A stretch of 64,000 nt of DNA from positions 186,001 to 250,000 of the forward strand of contig JAAHFP010000013.1 in the NCBI GenBank assembly GCA_010672925.1. The letters are read 5' to 3'. Below the pieces are notes generated by a model. That model had not been told where the DNA came from. It was given only the letters and a program-made list of their open reading frames with translations, and made no database searches. Within the stretch, counting starts at the first letter, position 1. Each line of letters opens with the position of its first letter. Shown here piece after piece: positions 43,730-53,632 of the stretch. The translations under genes were made by a program, and so were the position numbers. The DNA is from Symploca sp. SIO1C2. Lineage in GTDB: Bacteria > Cyanobacteriota > Cyanobacteriia > Cyanobacteriales > Coleofasciculaceae.

Positions 43730-44479
43730 ATGTTTCAGCCTTTTCTCCACCACTTAGAAAAAGAACTGTTCAGTCGCTTCGAGTTAAGCAGTCGTCCTAT
43801 CACCAGCGAATTGGAATTTCAAGTCAGCAAACGGGGAAAAACTCCAGCAATGATTGAAAGCTGGTCTTATCAATGCCCTCAATTCCGCAAAATTCGCTAC
43901 ACTTACATCAATGCAGGAGAAATGGCACAGATTTTTAATAGTGTCATTTATCCTAGACATAACTATGATTTACCCTTACTAGGCGTTGATTTTTTAGCCT
44001 TGGGCAAAAAGAAAATTTTAGTTGTTTTAGATTTTCAACCGCTTTTTCGTGATCCAGAGTATTTAGAAAAATACATTGAGCCAATGCGCACAATTCGAGA
44101 TAAATATAACGAGTTGGCGCAAGATCTACCAATGAAGTTCTACGACGCTAGTCAGTATTTTTCTCCTTACCTATTGTTTGCTAAAACTGATCCTGAAACA
44201 GTTCTTAAGAGACTTTTGCCTGCCTACCAAGAATATATTCAGTTATATTGGCAACTCTCAGAGAAAGCCGAACCTTTAACCCAACCTGAACAAATAGAAC
44301 GTATCGTCAAAGCTCAACAAGATTACGACCAATACAGTGCTGAACGAGACCCAGCATCAGGACTATTCAGCAGCTATTTTGGTCACGAATGGTCAGAAAA
44401 ATTCCTCTATGAATTTTTGTTTGAAGATGCTAATCCTGTAGCTGTACCTACTGAAGTAGCTGTACCTACTGAAGTTTAA
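43730..44479 (+). CDS. pebA: 15,16-dihydrobiliverdin:ferredoxin oxidoreductase
   Basis: 249 residues of the ferredoxin-dependent bilin reductase family. It reduces biliverdin IX-alpha at the 15,16 bond, the first step to phycoerythrobilin. The FHL-type N-terminus (MFQPFLHHLEKEL), VIYPRHNYDLPLLGVDFL and VVLDFQPLF match PebA rather than PebB or PcyA. pebB follows 180 bases downstream in the usual order. The C-terminus ends in a duplicated VAVPTE unit from an 18-base direct repeat, beyond the conserved domain. Confidence 0.9.
   Translation: MFQPFLHHLEKELFSRFELSSRPITSELEFQVSKRGKTPAMIESWSYQCPQFRKIRYTYINAGEMAQIFNSVIYPRHNYDLPLLGVDFLALGKKKILVVLDFQPLFRDPEYLEKYIEPMRTIRDKYNELAQDLPMKFYDASQYFSPYLLFAKTDPETVLKRLLPAYQEYIQLYWQLSEKAEPLTQPEQIERIVKAQQDYDQYSAERDPASGLFSSYFGHEWSEKFLYEFLFEDANPVAVPTEVAVPTEV
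44437..44476. repeat. 18-base direct duplication at the pebA 3' end
   Basis: gtagctgtacctactgaa occurs twice in tandem in frame, adding VAVPTEVAVPTEV after the enzyme domain. Confidence 0.9.
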
Positions 44480-44482
44480 GAA

Positions 44483-44536
44483 GGCAGGAGGCAGGAGGCA
44501 GGAGGCAGGATTACCAATTCCCAATTCCCAATTCCC
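44483..44536. repeat. gcaggag heptamers and ccaatt units between pebA and pebB
   Basis: About three gcaggag heptamers followed by three cccaatt units. The dispersed ggactgaagtcc repeat (copy 3) follows at 44618-44654, ending 5 bases before the pebB start. Confidence 0.85.
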
Positions 44537-44617
44537 TGCATCATCAGACATTTATTACTCTTCAGAAACTAAAAACGAAAAGCGATGACTGAATCCTTTA
44601 ATATGGCTAGTTTCTGA

Positions 44618-44654
44618 CTTTTTTTTGGACTGAAGTCCTACTACTGCTTATTAA
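44618..44654 (+). repeat. dispersed repeat, copy 3, in the pebB leader
   Basis: ttttttttggactgaagtcc followed by tactactgcttattaat. It is the third copy of the repeat at 3785-3823 and 34127-34165. Confidence 0.75.
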
Positions 44655-44659
44655 TTAAC

Positions 44660-45403
44660 ATGTCGCTCTATCAACCCTTTTTAAACCATGCTATCCCCTT
44701 ACTCAAAGAGCGACTCCCTCTGAGTCCCTATCCCATTCCCCAAGGATTTGAGCGTAAAGAAGCTATCACAGGCAAAGGCAAGCGGCAAGAAACAGTTGTT
44801 ACTACAAGCTATGCCTTTAAATCCCCGAAGCTTAGGCAAATTAGAGCTGCTCATGTTCAGGGGGGCAATTCTCTGCAAGTTCTCAATTTCGTCATCTTCC
44901 CCCAGTTAAACTATAATCTGCCTTTTTTTGGTGCGGATTTAGTTACCTTGCCGGGAGGACACCTCATCGCTTTGGATATGCAGCCCCTATTTCACGATGA
45001 AGCTTACAAGAAGAAATATAGCGACCCTATCCTACCCATCTATCAATCTTACCTAGAAGATCTGCCCTGGGGAGGGGATTTTCCTGAAGAAGCGAAACCC
45101 TTCTTTTCCCCAGCCTTTTTATGGACTCGTCCTCAAGAAACAGAACTAGTTGAGAATCAGGTTTTGGGGGCATTTAAGGAGTATCTGGAAGCTTATTTAA
45201 ATTTCGTTGTTGCAGCTGAACCAATTAGCGATGACCAAAGTTTAGAAGATATCCAAAATGCCCAACTACGCTATATTGGCTATCGAGCGGCTAAAGATCC
45301 AGCACGAGGCATGTTCACACGATTGTATGGAGAAGAATGGACTGAAGAATATATTCACGGCTTCCTCTTCGATTTGGAACGCTATTTAGGTAGTAAGTGT
45401 TAG
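44660..45403 (+). CDS. pebB: phycoerythrobilin:ferredoxin oxidoreductase
   Basis: 247 residues. Converts 15,16-dihydrobiliverdin to phycoerythrobilin, the phycoerythrin chromophore. Signature segments match Peb[55 protein letters not shown] and [22 protein letters not shown]. Metabolic channelling from PebA is known in the family, and the two genes are adjacent here. ATG at 44660 gives the family N-terminus ([14 protein letters not shown]). Confidence 0.93.
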   Translation: MSLYQPFLNHAIPLLKERLPLSPYPIPQGFERKEAITGKGKRQETVVTTSYAFKSPKLRQIRAAHVQGGNSLQVLNFVIFPQLNYNLPFFGADLVTLPGGHLIALDMQPLFHDEAYKKKYSDPILPIYQSYLEDLPWGGDFPEEAKPFFSPAFLWTRPQETELVENQVLGAFKEYLEAYLNFVVAAEPISDDQSLEDIQNAQLRYIGYRAAKDPARGMFTRLYGEEWTEEYIHGFLFDLERYLGSKC

Positions 45404-45562
45404 GTGGTAGGTGTTAGGTGGTAGGTGGTAGGTCGTGGCACGACAAGGCTAAAATGGTGAATATATTTTTGGATAAAAATCCTTGATTGATAGGCATTAT
45501 AAGCGATAGGATAAATTAATCATTCCTTATTACTTGTTACTTGTTACTTATTACTTGTTACT
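45395..45562. repeat. tandem ggtaggtgt and gttacttatt arrays
   Basis: Short ggtaggtgttag units (about 45395-45434) and ttacttgt units (45526-45562). A stray gtaggtgttag unit at about 45607-45620 overlaps the likely start of the following kinase gene. Confidence 0.75.
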
Positions 45563-45613
45563 TCAAAACCCGTTTCTATCACCACCATTTAAAGTGTGTC
45601 GCGCCAGTAGTAG

Positions 45614-48256
45614 GTGTTAGTAGGTTTTTGGAACGTGAACATTGAACCTCACCTTGCCATTAGTTTGGCGACTGTGGCTTTCTTAGCTATCTATTACCTG
45701 CTACAACGGCAGATTTCCCAGCGTCGCCAAGCAGAAATGAATTTGCGGCAGCAGACTGAGAGGGAAAGGCTAGTTAACCAAATTGCTCAACATATCCGCC
45801 AATCTTTGAATTTAGAGGAAGTTCTGACTACTACAGTCTCCGATGTTAGAGAATTTCTCCTAGCGGATCGGGTATTAATCTATCGTATTTGGGAAGATAA
45901 GACGGGTAGCGCAATTACCGAAGCCGTATTGCCTGAGTATCCAGCAATTCTAGGGCAAACATTTCCACCAGAAGTTTTTCCACCAGATTACCACCAAGCC
46001 TATGCTAAGGGTAAAGTACGAGCGATCGCAGATATTGGTTCTGAAGGCTTAGAGGCTTGTCTAGTAGAGTTTCTAGCTGAGTTTGCTGTCAAGGCAAAAT
46101 TAGTTGTTCCCATTATCCAACAAATACGAGAACTCCCTTCTCCTTCCCATGCTTCCCAGCACCTTTGGGGACTAGTAATTGCTCACCATTGCCGTACAAC
46201 CCGACAGTGGCAGCCTTGGGAAATTGATTTGATGAAGCAACTGGCAACTCAAGTAGCCATCGCCATTCAGCAGTCAGAACTTCACCAGCAACTGCAACAA
46301 CTCAATACGGAATTAGAATGCCGAGTGCAGCAGCGTACCGAAGAACTAGCTAAAACTAACGATGCCTTGCGCCATACCAATCAAACCCTGCTATCTTTAA
46401 TTTCTGCTTCTCCTCGCGCCATTTTCACCCTTGATTTACAAAAGCGGGTCAAAATTTGGAACCCTGCTGCTGAAAGGATGTTTGGTTGGACAGAAGCAGA
46501 AGTTCTAGATCATCCTAACCCAGTCATGACTGATGAAGATGGGGCAGATTATCAAGCGATTTGGGATAGTGTTTTAGCAGGAATTACACCCCCCAGTTTA
46601 GAAGTGAGTCGATACAAAAAAGACGGTTCTCCCATTGACATCGTCTTTTCAGCGGCTCCCCTGACTGATAGTGAGAAGAAGATTAACGGATTAGTCGCTG
46701 TTGTGGCGGACATCACCGAACAAAAGCGTACCTCAGAACAAGTGCGCCTACTACAATCCGTGGTAGTTAACACCAATGATGCTGTCATCATCACCGAAGC
46801 CGAACCCATCGAATTTCCTGGTCCCCGCATACTCTACGTCAACCAAGCATTTACTACGATGACTGGTTATAGTTTAGAAGAAGTTTTGGGACAAACCCCC
46901 CGCCTCCTCCAGGGTCCAAAAACAGATCGTAATGCGCTGGCTAGGGTGCGCTCTGCCCTCTCTCGTTGGGAGTCTATTACAGTAGAATTGATTAACTATC
47001 GCAAAGACGGCACGGAATTTTGGGTTGAGTTCAGTGTCGTGCCAGTGGCAGATCAGGAGGAGCATTACACTCACTGGATTGCAGTGCAGCGAGATATTAC
47101 TGAGCGTCGGCGCACAGAAGCAGCTTTGCGTCAGAGTGAGGAACGCTTCCGCTCCCTAATCGAAAATGCTTTAGATATCATTACTATCCTAGCCCCTGAT
47201 GGGACGATTCATTATGAAAATCCTTCAGTAGAGAAGGTATTGGGTTACTCACCCCAAGATTTAATCGGTGAAAACTTTTTTACCTACATTCACCCAGATG
47301 ACTTAGCCAACATTTATCCTCTCCTCACTCAGGCTCTATCTAACTCCGAAGACATTCATCCCATTGAATTCCGCCGTCGCCATCAGGATGGACAGTGGCG
47401 TACTTTTGAAGCTTTACCGAAAGCCCTTAGCTTTAGCCAAACAACTCAGTCCTTGGTTGACAGTGACCCGTCACCAAAAATTGTGATGAATTCCCGGGAT
47501 ATTACGGAAAGGAAGCGACTTGATGAAGTGCGGCTGGCATTGGAGCGAGAGAAAGAATTAAGTGCCCTAAAAACCCGGTTCTTTTCCATGATTTCCCATG
47601 AATTCCGCACACCTCTGAGTACCGTACTCGCGGCGGCTCAACTGCTAGAAAATTCTCCTAAAGCCTGGGAAAATTCTGAAAAACGGGAGAGAAATTTGCA
47701 CCGCATCCAAGATTCGGTCAAAAATATGGTTCAACTTTTAGACGATATTCTCACAATTAATCGTGCGGAAACTGGTAACTTGGAATTCAATCCCGAATGG
47801 CTCGACTTAGAAACATTTGCTCGTAATTTCGTTGAAGAAATGCAGCTGAGTGCAGGAGTTCAGCATCGGCTATTTTTTGTTTGTCGAGGAAAAAATACCG
47901 TTGTCTATGCTGATAAAAAGTTATTGCGTTCTATTTTTGCCAATATTATCTCTAATGCGATTAAATATTCTCCTACCGGCGGACAGATTCAATGTTCTCT
48001 GACCTTTGAAGCCCAAAGCGTCCAAATTCAGATTCGCGATCGCGGTTTAGGTATTCCTACTGAGGCGCAAAAACAACTCTTTGAGCCTTTTTACAGAGCC
48101 AAAAATGTTCGTCATATTGAAGGGACTGGATTAGGATTAGTAGTAGTTCAAAAATGTGTGGACTTACACCAAGGTAGTATCGAGATTGCTAGTGAAGCAG
48201 GAAGAGGTACGACTGTTACTGTTAGACTTAAATCTTGCACGCCTGTCGAAAATTGA
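45614..48256 (+). CDS. GAF/multi-PAS sensor histidine kinase
   Basis: 880 residues. One N-terminal hydrophobic segment (about 11-28), a short coiled coil, GAF (about 45-220), a coiled coil, three PAS/PAC modules (about 255-375, 380-500 and 505-645), HisKA ([15 protein letters not shown]) and HATPase with N box ([12 protein letters not shown]), G1 ([10 protein letters not shown]) and G2 (GTGLGL). The GAF has [10 protein letters not shown], the common cyanobacterial non-chromophore form, and lacks a clear bilin-binding Cys-His. No receiver or response regulator is adjacent. The start is uncertain: GTG at 45614 lies in repeat DNA, and GTG at 45635 is also possible. Confidence 0.85.
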   Translation: MLVGFWNVNIEPHLAISLATVAFLAIYYLLQRQISQRRQAEMNLRQQTERERLVNQIAQHIRQSLNLEEVLTTTVSDVREFLLADRVLIYRIWEDKTGSAITEAVLPEYPAILGQTFPPEVFPPDYHQAYAKGKVRAIADIGSEGLEACLVEFLAEFAVKAKLVVPIIQQIRELPSPSHASQHLWGLVIAHHCRTTRQWQPWEIDLMKQLATQVAIAIQQSELHQQLQQLNTELECRVQQRTEELAKTNDALRHTNQTLLSLISASPRAIFTLDLQKRVKIWNPAAERMFGWTEAEVLDHPNPVMTDEDGADYQAIWDSVLAGITPPSLEVSRYKKDGSPIDIVFSAAPLTDSEKKINGLVAVVADITEQKRTSEQVRLLQSVVVNTNDAVIITEAEPIEFPGPRILYVNQAFTTMTGYSLEEVLGQTPRLLQGPKTDRNALARVRSALSRWESITVELINYRKDGTEFWVEFSVVPVADQEEHYTHWIAVQRDITERRRTEAALRQSEERFRSLIENALDIITILAPDGTIHYENPSVEKVLGYSPQDLIGENFFTYIHPDDLANIYPLLTQALSNSEDIHPIEFRRRHQDGQWRTFEALPKALSFSQTTQSLVDSDPSPKIVMNSRDITERKRLDEVRLALEREKELSALKTRFFSMISHEFRTPLSTVLAAAQLLENSPKAWENSEKRERNLHRIQDSVKNMVQLLDDILTINRAETGNLEFNPEWLDLETFARNFVEEMQLSAGVQHRLFFVCRGKNTVVYADKKLLRSIFANIISNAIKYSPTGGQIQCSLTFEAQSVQIQIRDRGLGIPTEAQKQLFEPFYRAKNVRHIEGTGLGLVVVQKCVDLHQGSIEIASEAGRGTTVTVRLKSCTPVEN

Positions 48257-48266
48257 CTGGTGATCT

Positions 48267-48355
48267 GAAGGCAGGAGGCAGAAGGCAGGAGGCAGAAGGC
48301 AGGAGGCAGGAGGTAAGAGGCAGAAGGTAGGAGGTAAGAGGCAGAAGGTAGGAGG
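48267..48355. repeat. long gcaggag/gcagaag/gtaggag heptamer array
   Basis: About eleven to twelve heptamers between the kinase stop and the hpsE start. This is the longest array of this class in the window. Confidence 0.9.
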
Positions 48356-48377
48356 GTGATAACAGGCTATACCAATA

Positions 48378-49379
48378 ATGCAAGTAGAGCAAAATTTAGA
48401 AGACGAGGATAGTTCTCTAGACTTTACCGTAGCTATTCGTGCTTACAACAGTCAGGAGAACCTACCACTCATTTTAGACAAACTGCGATCGCAACTAGAT
48501 ACCCAGAATATTAATTGGGAAATTGTGGTGGTTGATAACAACAGTACCGACGATACAGCTAAGATTGTTCAAGAATATCAGTCAAACTGGTGTCAATCTT
48601 ATCCCCTCAGGTACTATCTGGAACCACAACAAGGAGCAATTCATGCCAGATGGCGGGCTATCAAGGAAGCTAGAGGTCAACTGATTGGTTTTTTAGACGA
48701 TGATAATTTTCCTGATGCCAACTGGGTTAGTGCTGCTTACTCTTTTGCTCAATCCCACCCCCAAGCTGGTGTTTGCGGTAGTCAGGTTCAGGGCAAATTT
48801 GAAGTTGAACCTCCAAAAAACTTTAAAAGAATCCAGGCTTTTCTTGCCATTAAGGAACATGGCTCCCAACCCCGTTTGTATAATCACCGTACTCTGAATT
48901 TACCAGCTGGTGCGGGGATGGTAATTCGCAAACAAGTCTGGTTAGAACATGTTCCTGAGCAATTAGTGCTGCAAGGTCCTGTAGGAAAATCTTTGTCCGC
49001 AAAGGGAGAAGACTTTGAAGGGATGATTCACATCGGAGAAGCCGGTTGGGAAATTTGGTACAATCCCCAAATGTTGATTACTCATCAAATACCTGCTTCA
49101 CGGCTGGAAAGAGACTACCTACTTTCTTTGATTCGGAGTGCTGGTTTAAATGTCTGTACTCTCCGCCTCACTAAAGCTAGCAATTGGCAAAAACCCGTGA
49201 TTATTACTAGGATTATACTCGGCAATTTGCGTAGAATTGTTCGACATTGGCGGCAATACAGAGGTCAATACCAGTCAGATTTAGTTGCTGCTTGTGAGAT
49301 GGAATTTTTTGTCAGTGGTTTGCTTAGTCCCTGGTTTTATTTGAAAAGGCAGAGGGCAGAGGGCAGAAGGGAATTATAA
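48378..49379 (+). CDS. hpsE: hormogonium polysaccharide glycosyltransferase HpsE-like
   Basis: 333 residues, GT2 fold. [48 protein letters not shown] and [11 protein letters not shown] are close to the HpsE group, which makes the hormogonium polysaccharide used in gliding. The rest of the hps cluster is not nearby, so the symbol rests on sequence alone. The last residues ([11 protein letters not shown]) are coded by gcagagg heptamers, which indicates that the repeat array has captured the stop. Confidence 0.75.
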   Translation: MQVEQNLEDEDSSLDFTVAIRAYNSQENLPLILDKLRSQLDTQNINWEIVVVDNNSTDDTAKIVQEYQSNWCQSYPLRYYLEPQQGAIHARWRAIKEARGQLIGFLDDDNFPDANWVSAAYSFAQSHPQAGVCGSQVQGKFEVEPPKNFKRIQAFLAIKEHGSQPRLYNHRTLNLPAGAGMVIRKQVWLEHVPEQLVLQGPVGKSLSAKGEDFEGMIHIGEAGWEIWYNPQMLITHQIPASRLERDYLLSLIRSAGLNVCTLRLTKASNWQKPVIITRIILGNLRRIVRHWRQYRGQYQSDLVAACEMEFFVSGLLSPWFYLKRQRAEGRREL

Positions 49380-49554
49380 GGATTATCCGAACTTGATATT
49401 ACTAGAAAACCAAACACTGAAAGCCCCGCGTATGCAAGACAGGGGATGAAAGTGTAAGCGCGACTTTAGTCGCCGTGCAAAAGATTGAATTATAACTTGA
49501 CGGTTTTCGCTGGACGTGTTAGCGTAAGAATCTAATAGAAAAAGTCGAGTTCTG

Positions 49555-50766
49555 ATGATAATAGTAGAGCTTAAAGCCTACGGTAATCCCCATAAATATC
49601 AAGCAATAGACGAAGCAATTCGGACGGTTAAATTTATCCGTAATAGCTGCATTCGTTTATGGATGGATAACAAAGGGACAGGGAAATACGACCTTAGCAA
49701 GTACTGCAAGATACTAGCTAAAGAATTCCCTTTTGCCAATGAGTTAAATTCTACTGCTCGACAAGCTGCGGCGGAAAGAGCATGGTCATCAATTTCTCGC
49801 TTCTTTGAAAACTGCAAGAAAAAAGTACCTGGGAAGAAAGGCTATCCCCGTTTTCAGAAACACTGTAGGTCGGTTGAGTATAAGCAATCAGGATGGAAAC
49901 TTTCTTCTGACACAAAGTCCATAACTTTTAGTGACAAGAAAGGAATCGGAAAGCTTCAACTTAAAGGTACCTGGGATTTGTGGCGTTTCGATACAAAGCA
50001 AATCAAACGGGTTCGCATTGTAAAAAGGGCGGATGGCTACTATGTTCAGTTTTGCATCTGTGTCGATGTAAAAGAACAACTAGATCCAGTTGATGCCACT
50101 GTAGGGTTAGATGTAGGGCTCAAAGAATTCTATACCGACTCTAAAGGCAATACTGAACCTAATCCACGTTTTTATAGAACAGGAGAAAAGCGTCTAAAGT
50201 TTTATCAACGCCGAGTATCTCGCAAAAAGAAAGGCTCATCTAACCGCAAGAAAGCCGTTAATAAATTAGGCAGACAGCATCTTAAAATAAGTAGGCAGCG
50301 TGAAGAACATGCTAAGAGACTAGCACGTTGCGTAATCCGGTCTAACGACTTGGTCGCCTATGAAGATTTAAGAGTCAAAAATTTGGTTAAAAACCATTGT
50401 TTAGCTAAATCTATTAACGATGCAGGTTGGTATCAATTTAGAAAATGGTTAGAGCATTTTGGTCAGAAGTTTGGTCGAGTCACCGTTGCGGTAAACCCTG
50501 CCTATACAAGCCAAAACTGTTCAGAATGCGGCGAGGTAGTACACAAGTCACTCTCCACCAGAACTCACGCCTGCGAATGTGGCTGTGAACTAGACCGAGA
50601 TCACAACGCCGCAATCAATATCTTAAAAAGAGCCTTGGGTACGGTGGGGCACACCGGAACCTGGATCATAGATCCGAACTCTTCGGGAGAGCTGGCCTCT
50701 ACTGTTCTTGGTTCCGGCCAGGTTCAGCAAGTCGGGTCGTTGAGCGAAGAATCCCCGCGCCTTTAG
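49555..50766 (+). CDS. tnpB: RNA-guided endonuclease TnpB (IS605 OrfB type)
   Basis: 403 residues, apparently intact. The RuvC triad is present: Asp186 in GLDVGLKEF, Glu270 in VAYEDLRVKN, and Asp349 in LDRDHNAAINI. The zinc finger lies between them (NCSECGEV, HACECGCELDRD), and the N-terminal region has the usual FIRN/GKKGYPRFQKH segments. TnpB cuts DNA guided by an RNA made from the end of its own gene and helps the element persist. The stop codon lies inside the right-end hairpin. Confidence 0.93.
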   Translation: MIIVELKAYGNPHKYQAIDEAIRTVKFIRNSCIRLWMDNKGTGKYDLSKYCKILAKEFPFANELNSTARQAAAERAWSSISRFFENCKKKVPGKKGYPRFQKHCRSVEYKQSGWKLSSDTKSITFSDKKGIGKLQLKGTWDLWRFDTKQIKRVRIVKRADGYYVQFCICVDVKEQLDPVDATVGLDVGLKEFYTDSKGNTEPNPRFYRTGEKRLKFYQRRVSRKKKGSSNRKKAVNKLGRQHLKISRQREEHAKRLARCVIRSNDLVAYEDLRVKNLVKNHCLAKSINDAGWYQFRKWLEHFGQKFGRVTVAVNPAYTSQNCSECGEVVHKSLSTRTHACECGCELDRDHNAAINILKRALGTVGHTGTWIIDPNSSGELASTVLGSGQVQQVGSLSEESPRL

Positions 50767-50781
50767 GCCGGGGAGTGTCAA
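50640..50781 (+). ncRNA. putative omega RNA (guide scaffold) overlapping the tnpB 3' end
   Basis: By analogy with IS605-family TnpB systems, the transcript from the tnpB 3' end forms the scaffold. Here ggtggggcac and the following structured segment end in the hairpin at 50753-50773. The scaffold would end near gtgtcaac at about 50781, and the bases after it (caagaatacag...) would be the guide. Position is inferred, not measured. Confidence 0.55.
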
Positions 50782-50832
50782 CCAAGAATACAGTCGGCGA
50801 AACCCAACATCTGACGTCTTCGCTCACTAAAT

Positions 50833-51330
50833 TCAGGAAATAATTTCCAAACAACTAGACAAAGGCAAAAACAACAATAAGGGACGCTCTTTCGTCCCTT
50901 CAAACCCATATCGTTCATAATAGGCTTTAGCTGAGGCATCTTTGGCATCCACAAACAACCCAATCACCCCGGCATTCTCAGCAATAACCAAAGCACGTTG
51001 CATAGCTTCCACTAGCAAAATCCCACCTATTCCTTGCCTTTGCCAATCTAAAGACACCGCTAGCCTTGCCAATTTCACCCCAGGAACAATAGAAGGATAT
51101 TTCTTTACCCAGCGAGGAGGAAGACAGCCAACCTTTACCTCGCACAAAGACAAAGTAAAAAAGCCGATAATAACTGATGGTTGCTCATCATCAATCAAAA
51201 CAAAGGTACGAGATAGCCCTTTCTGGATATGTTGCCGTGCCGTGCACTGTAAAAACTGATTTAGAGCTGTCTTTCCACAATCAAACCCCTTTCGCTCATG
51301 AGTCTTACTCAGAAGTTCAATCCGTTTCAC
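50833..51330 (-). CDS. GNAT acetyltransferase toxin (TacT/AtaT-like)
   Basis: 165 residues. The GNAT motif A is present (LARLAVSLDWQRQGIGG, acetyl-CoA loop RQGIGG) and motif B has AYYERYGFE. The N-terminus, LSKTHERKGFDCGKTALNQFLQ, is typical of toxins that acetylate the amino group of charged tRNA and block translation. The start overlaps the end of the DUF1778 antitoxin gene by 14 bases. A second frame within (50778-50963) is an artefact. The two-gene TA operon is intact. Confidence 0.9.
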   Translation of the reverse strand: MKRIELLSKTHERKGFDCGKTALNQFLQCTARQHIQKGLSRTFVLIDDEQPSVIIGFFTLSLCEVKVGCLPPRWVKKYPSIVPGVKLARLAVSLDWQRQGIGGILLVEAMQRALVIAENAGVIGLFVDAKDASAKAYYERYGFEGTKERPLLLFLPLSSCLEIIS

Positions 51331-51604
51331 TGAAAAAAGCCTGATGTCGTTTGATAGCCTCTTTTAAATGGTTGTTAGGGGCAGGTGGATTCTCAATAAG
51401 ACTAAAAATTCTATCTGCATCTTGGGACGATAAGTGAATCAACTGTTCTGTATTAATCACTTCTTGGGCTTCTTTAACCGCAGCTTGAATTATAAATTGA
51501 TTTAAAGTAGCCCCCGTCAAATCCGCAGCTTTTTGCAATGTGTCTTTAACTGATGACGGAAGCCTAGCTGTTACACGAGTGTCATTAATAGTAGTACTTG
51601 CCAT
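51317..51604 (-). CDS. DUF1778 antitoxin (TacA/AtaR-like)
   Basis: 95 residues. The N-terminal ribbon-helix-helix (DTRVTARLPSSVKDTLQKAADLTGATLNQFI) binds DNA and autoregulates. The C-terminal part (FSLIENPPAPNNHLKEAIKRH) wraps the acetyltransferase in known pairs. It precedes the toxin gene, with overlapping ends. Confidence 0.92.
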   Translation of the reverse strand: MASTTINDTRVTARLPSSVKDTLQKAADLTGATLNQFIIQAAVKEAQEVINTEQLIHLSSQDADRIFSLIENPPAPNNHLKEAIKRHQAFFSETD

Positions 51605-51755
51605 CTGAATTTATTTTATTTGTCAATTTCTTCTACCATAACACAATGGTGACAAAATGGCACCAAAATGTCAATAAGCTAGAAGCTCGAATTTCGCTCT
51701 TGGTGAAAAATGCGGATTTATAATAGATGTAGGATAGATGTTAAATCTACACCAA

Positions 51756-53516
51756 CTACTGCGTAATACCCCTAAGGGTAGCGAGGCCATTGCGGACACG
51801 CTCAACTGGTTCACGGTTAAACCTAGCATTGGGAGCCTGCATAATGGCAAGAACTTGGGTAAAGTCCGCGATCGCTTGTTGGCGTTGGCTAGGGGAAATA
51901 TTACCATTTTGCCACGCGATCGCAGTATCCCTGGCAATTTCCCCCAGAATTGTTGCGGCATAACCAGGGGAGTGTTTTTTGTTGCTTACCAACAAACTCC
52001 GAAGTTTTGGCACTAAACCTAACGAAGCTTCCCCAAACTTGCCAATCTGAATAATTGCGCCATTGCGCTCGTTATCATCGGTAGAGTCCAATAGAGCTGC
52101 GTAGTAGGGTAGGATGTAGGGTGCAGACCCTGAACCATAACCCTGCAATTGAAACAGTGCTGCCCTCTGCACTGATTCATTAGGGTACTTTACTAACGGC
52201 CCAACAACAGACAAGCCTTGAGTATTTCCCAAACTGAGTAATGCCCATCCAGTTGCCAGCTGCATCCATGGATTATTATCATTAAGTGCAGTAGTCAGGG
52301 CAGGAATAGCACTGCGATCGCCAAGCTTGCCTAGAGCAATAGCCGCATTGACTCGCACTAGTCGTTCAGGGTTATTAGGAACCCGGATGTATTGTCGTAA
52401 GCGTGAAACCACAGGAGGTATAGGAGGTACAATGAAGCGCAACTGATAGGAGTTGGGTGGCACATAACGTCCTGTATCTTCTAGTAGTGGTAGGATGTCA
52501 GGAACCACAAGGTGGGCTGCTCCTTCCAGATTACCCAACAGTTCTACTACTTCCAAGCGAACAATTGCTTCTGGTGCTTTTAGCGCTTCGATTAACCCTG
52601 GTAATACTTCTTTCCCCAACAAGCTTAATGCTTTGCTGGCAGCTCTGCGAACTACTACATTGTCGTCTCTAAGTGCCTTCACCAAGGAAGCAGCGGTACT
52701 GTCATCTGCTTCTGCTCCCAAGATTTTAGGTAGCAGTGAGCCTGAGTTTTGAAAAACTTCCGCTGCACTTTGGCGCAGGTTACCATCGGGATGATTTAAG
52801 GCTGCTAACCAGTGAGACAGTAAGGGTACAGATGCTCCAATTTGGGAGAGAGCCCAGGTTGCATTCAATCTTACCCAAGGGTCGGAGTCTTCCAAAGCTT
52901 TGGTTAGGGGTGGTGTAGCTAATGTTCTTGCGGGTAAACCAATTTTGCCCAACGCGATGATTGCCGTGATCCGCAGTAGGTTTTCGGGGTTGTCGGGAGG
53001 GGTAGGTGGTAGGCGTCGTTGTTTAACGTTGTTAGGGTTAGGAGTAAGAAAAATACGAGGAGGAGGAGGGGGAATAGTCAATCTTGGTAAAAATTGACGA
53101 CTAGATGGCTCTGGTACAATTGCTCTGCGCCTATCGTTGAGCATCTCGAGCAATCCAGGAATTGCTGGTGCAGCATCATCAGTCAGATTCCCTAACACTT
53201 CAGCTACACCACTTTTAACTAGAAGATCGGGGTCATCCATCGCCTTAACCAAGGCTGGTACAATTTTCTGTTTGGTGTCGCTAAGTTGTTTAATAATTTG
53301 CCGACGTCCCTCAGCATCAGTAGTACGGAGTTGTTCTACTAAATCGGCAACGACGATTGGTTTGGTACTTTCCTGCTTCTCCAGCATAGCTACTACAGCT
53401 GGAGACGAACTCAACGTTTCCTTTTGGGCTGCGGCAGGGGTTTGATTAGCAAGGAAAGTCAGGATTGTTAACAGGCTAAAAGTTAAGTTTATTTGAGAAC
53501 TCATAGTATCGCTCAA
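51756..53516 (-). CDS. exported HEAT-repeat protein
   Basis: 586 residues. Signal peptide at about 8-31 (TILTFLANQTPAAAQ), then about ten HEAT-like repeats of the cyanobacterial lyase/PBS type (LGNLTDDAAPAIPGLLEML, ALGKIGLPARTLATPPL, ALGKLGDRSAIPAL, NPWMQLATGWALLSLG). A Pro-rich insert (RLPPTPPDNPENLL), present twice in related form, interrupts the array. HEAT repeats bind proteins; the signal points to the periplasm or outside, unlike the cytoplasmic bilin-lyase relatives. Start could be 53516 or the ATG four codons inside (53504). Confidence 0.85.
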   Translation of the reverse strand: MSDTMSSQINLTFSLLTILTFLANQTPAAAQKETLSSSPAVVAMLEKQESTKPIVVADLVEQLRTTDAEGRRQIIKQLSDTKQKIVPALVKAMDDPDLLVKSGVAEVLGNLTDDAAPAIPGLLEMLNDRRRAIVPEPSSRQFLPRLTIPPPPPRIFLTPNPNNVKQRRLPPTPPDNPENLLRITAIIALGKIGLPARTLATPPLTKALEDSDPWVRLNATWALSQIGASVPLLSHWLAALNHPDGNLRQSAAEVFQNSGSLLPKILGAEADDSTAASLVKALRDDNVVVRRAASKALSLLGKEVLPGLIEALKAPEAIVRLEVVELLGNLEGAAHLVVPDILPLLEDTGRYVPPNSYQLRFIVPPIPPVVSRLRQYIRVPNNPERLVRVNAAIALGKLGDRSAIPALTTALNDNNPWMQLATGWALLSLGNTQGLSVVGPLVKYPNESVQRAALFQLQGYGSGSAPYILPYYAALLDSTDDNERNGAIIQIGKFGEASLGLVPKLRSLLVSNKKHSPGYAATILGEIARDTAIAWQNGNISPSQRQQAIADFTQVLAIMQAPNARFNREPVERVRNGLATLRGITQ

Positions 53517-53562
53517 TTTGGTTTTTGGTGCTTAAGTCGCACATAATACCAAATCTGGTATA

Positions 53563-53618
53563 TTTACTGGCAGGATGCCAATTCCACAAATTTACTGGCA
53601 GGATGCCAGTTCCACAAT
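53563..53618. repeat. tandem 28-base duplication containing an inverted repeat
   Basis: tttactggcaggatgccaat followed by tccacaaa is present twice (26 of 28 identical), with tggca/tgcca arms inside. Immediately upstream, 53546-53560 reads ataccaaatctggta, close to the end of the MITE at 33536. Confidence 0.8.
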
Positions 53619-53632
53619 AAACCTAATAACAC

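Larger units (their letters stand above)
49424..50781 (+). mobile_element. IS605-family element with tnpB only
   Basis: The left end has a cccc...gggg hairpin followed by gatgaaagtg and a gcgac/gtcgc hairpin (49424-49475), the same architecture as the tnpA-side end of the element at 62.97 kb. The right end is the hairpin at 50753-50773 followed by agtgtcaac. There is no tnpA between them, so the element depends on a transposase elsewhere, such as the one at 63038-63466. Exact ends are estimates. Confidence 0.75.

Noticed and set aside
45614-46290. Cyanobacteriochrome or phytochrome-type bilin-binding GAF
   Set aside because: The GAF has the [10 protein letters not shown] pattern common in non-chromophore GAF domains and lacks the usual Cys-His or DXCF signature.
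50778-50963. 61-codon minus-strand frame at the end of the GNAT gene
   Set aside because: It overlaps the GNAT toxin gene in another frame and has no family features.
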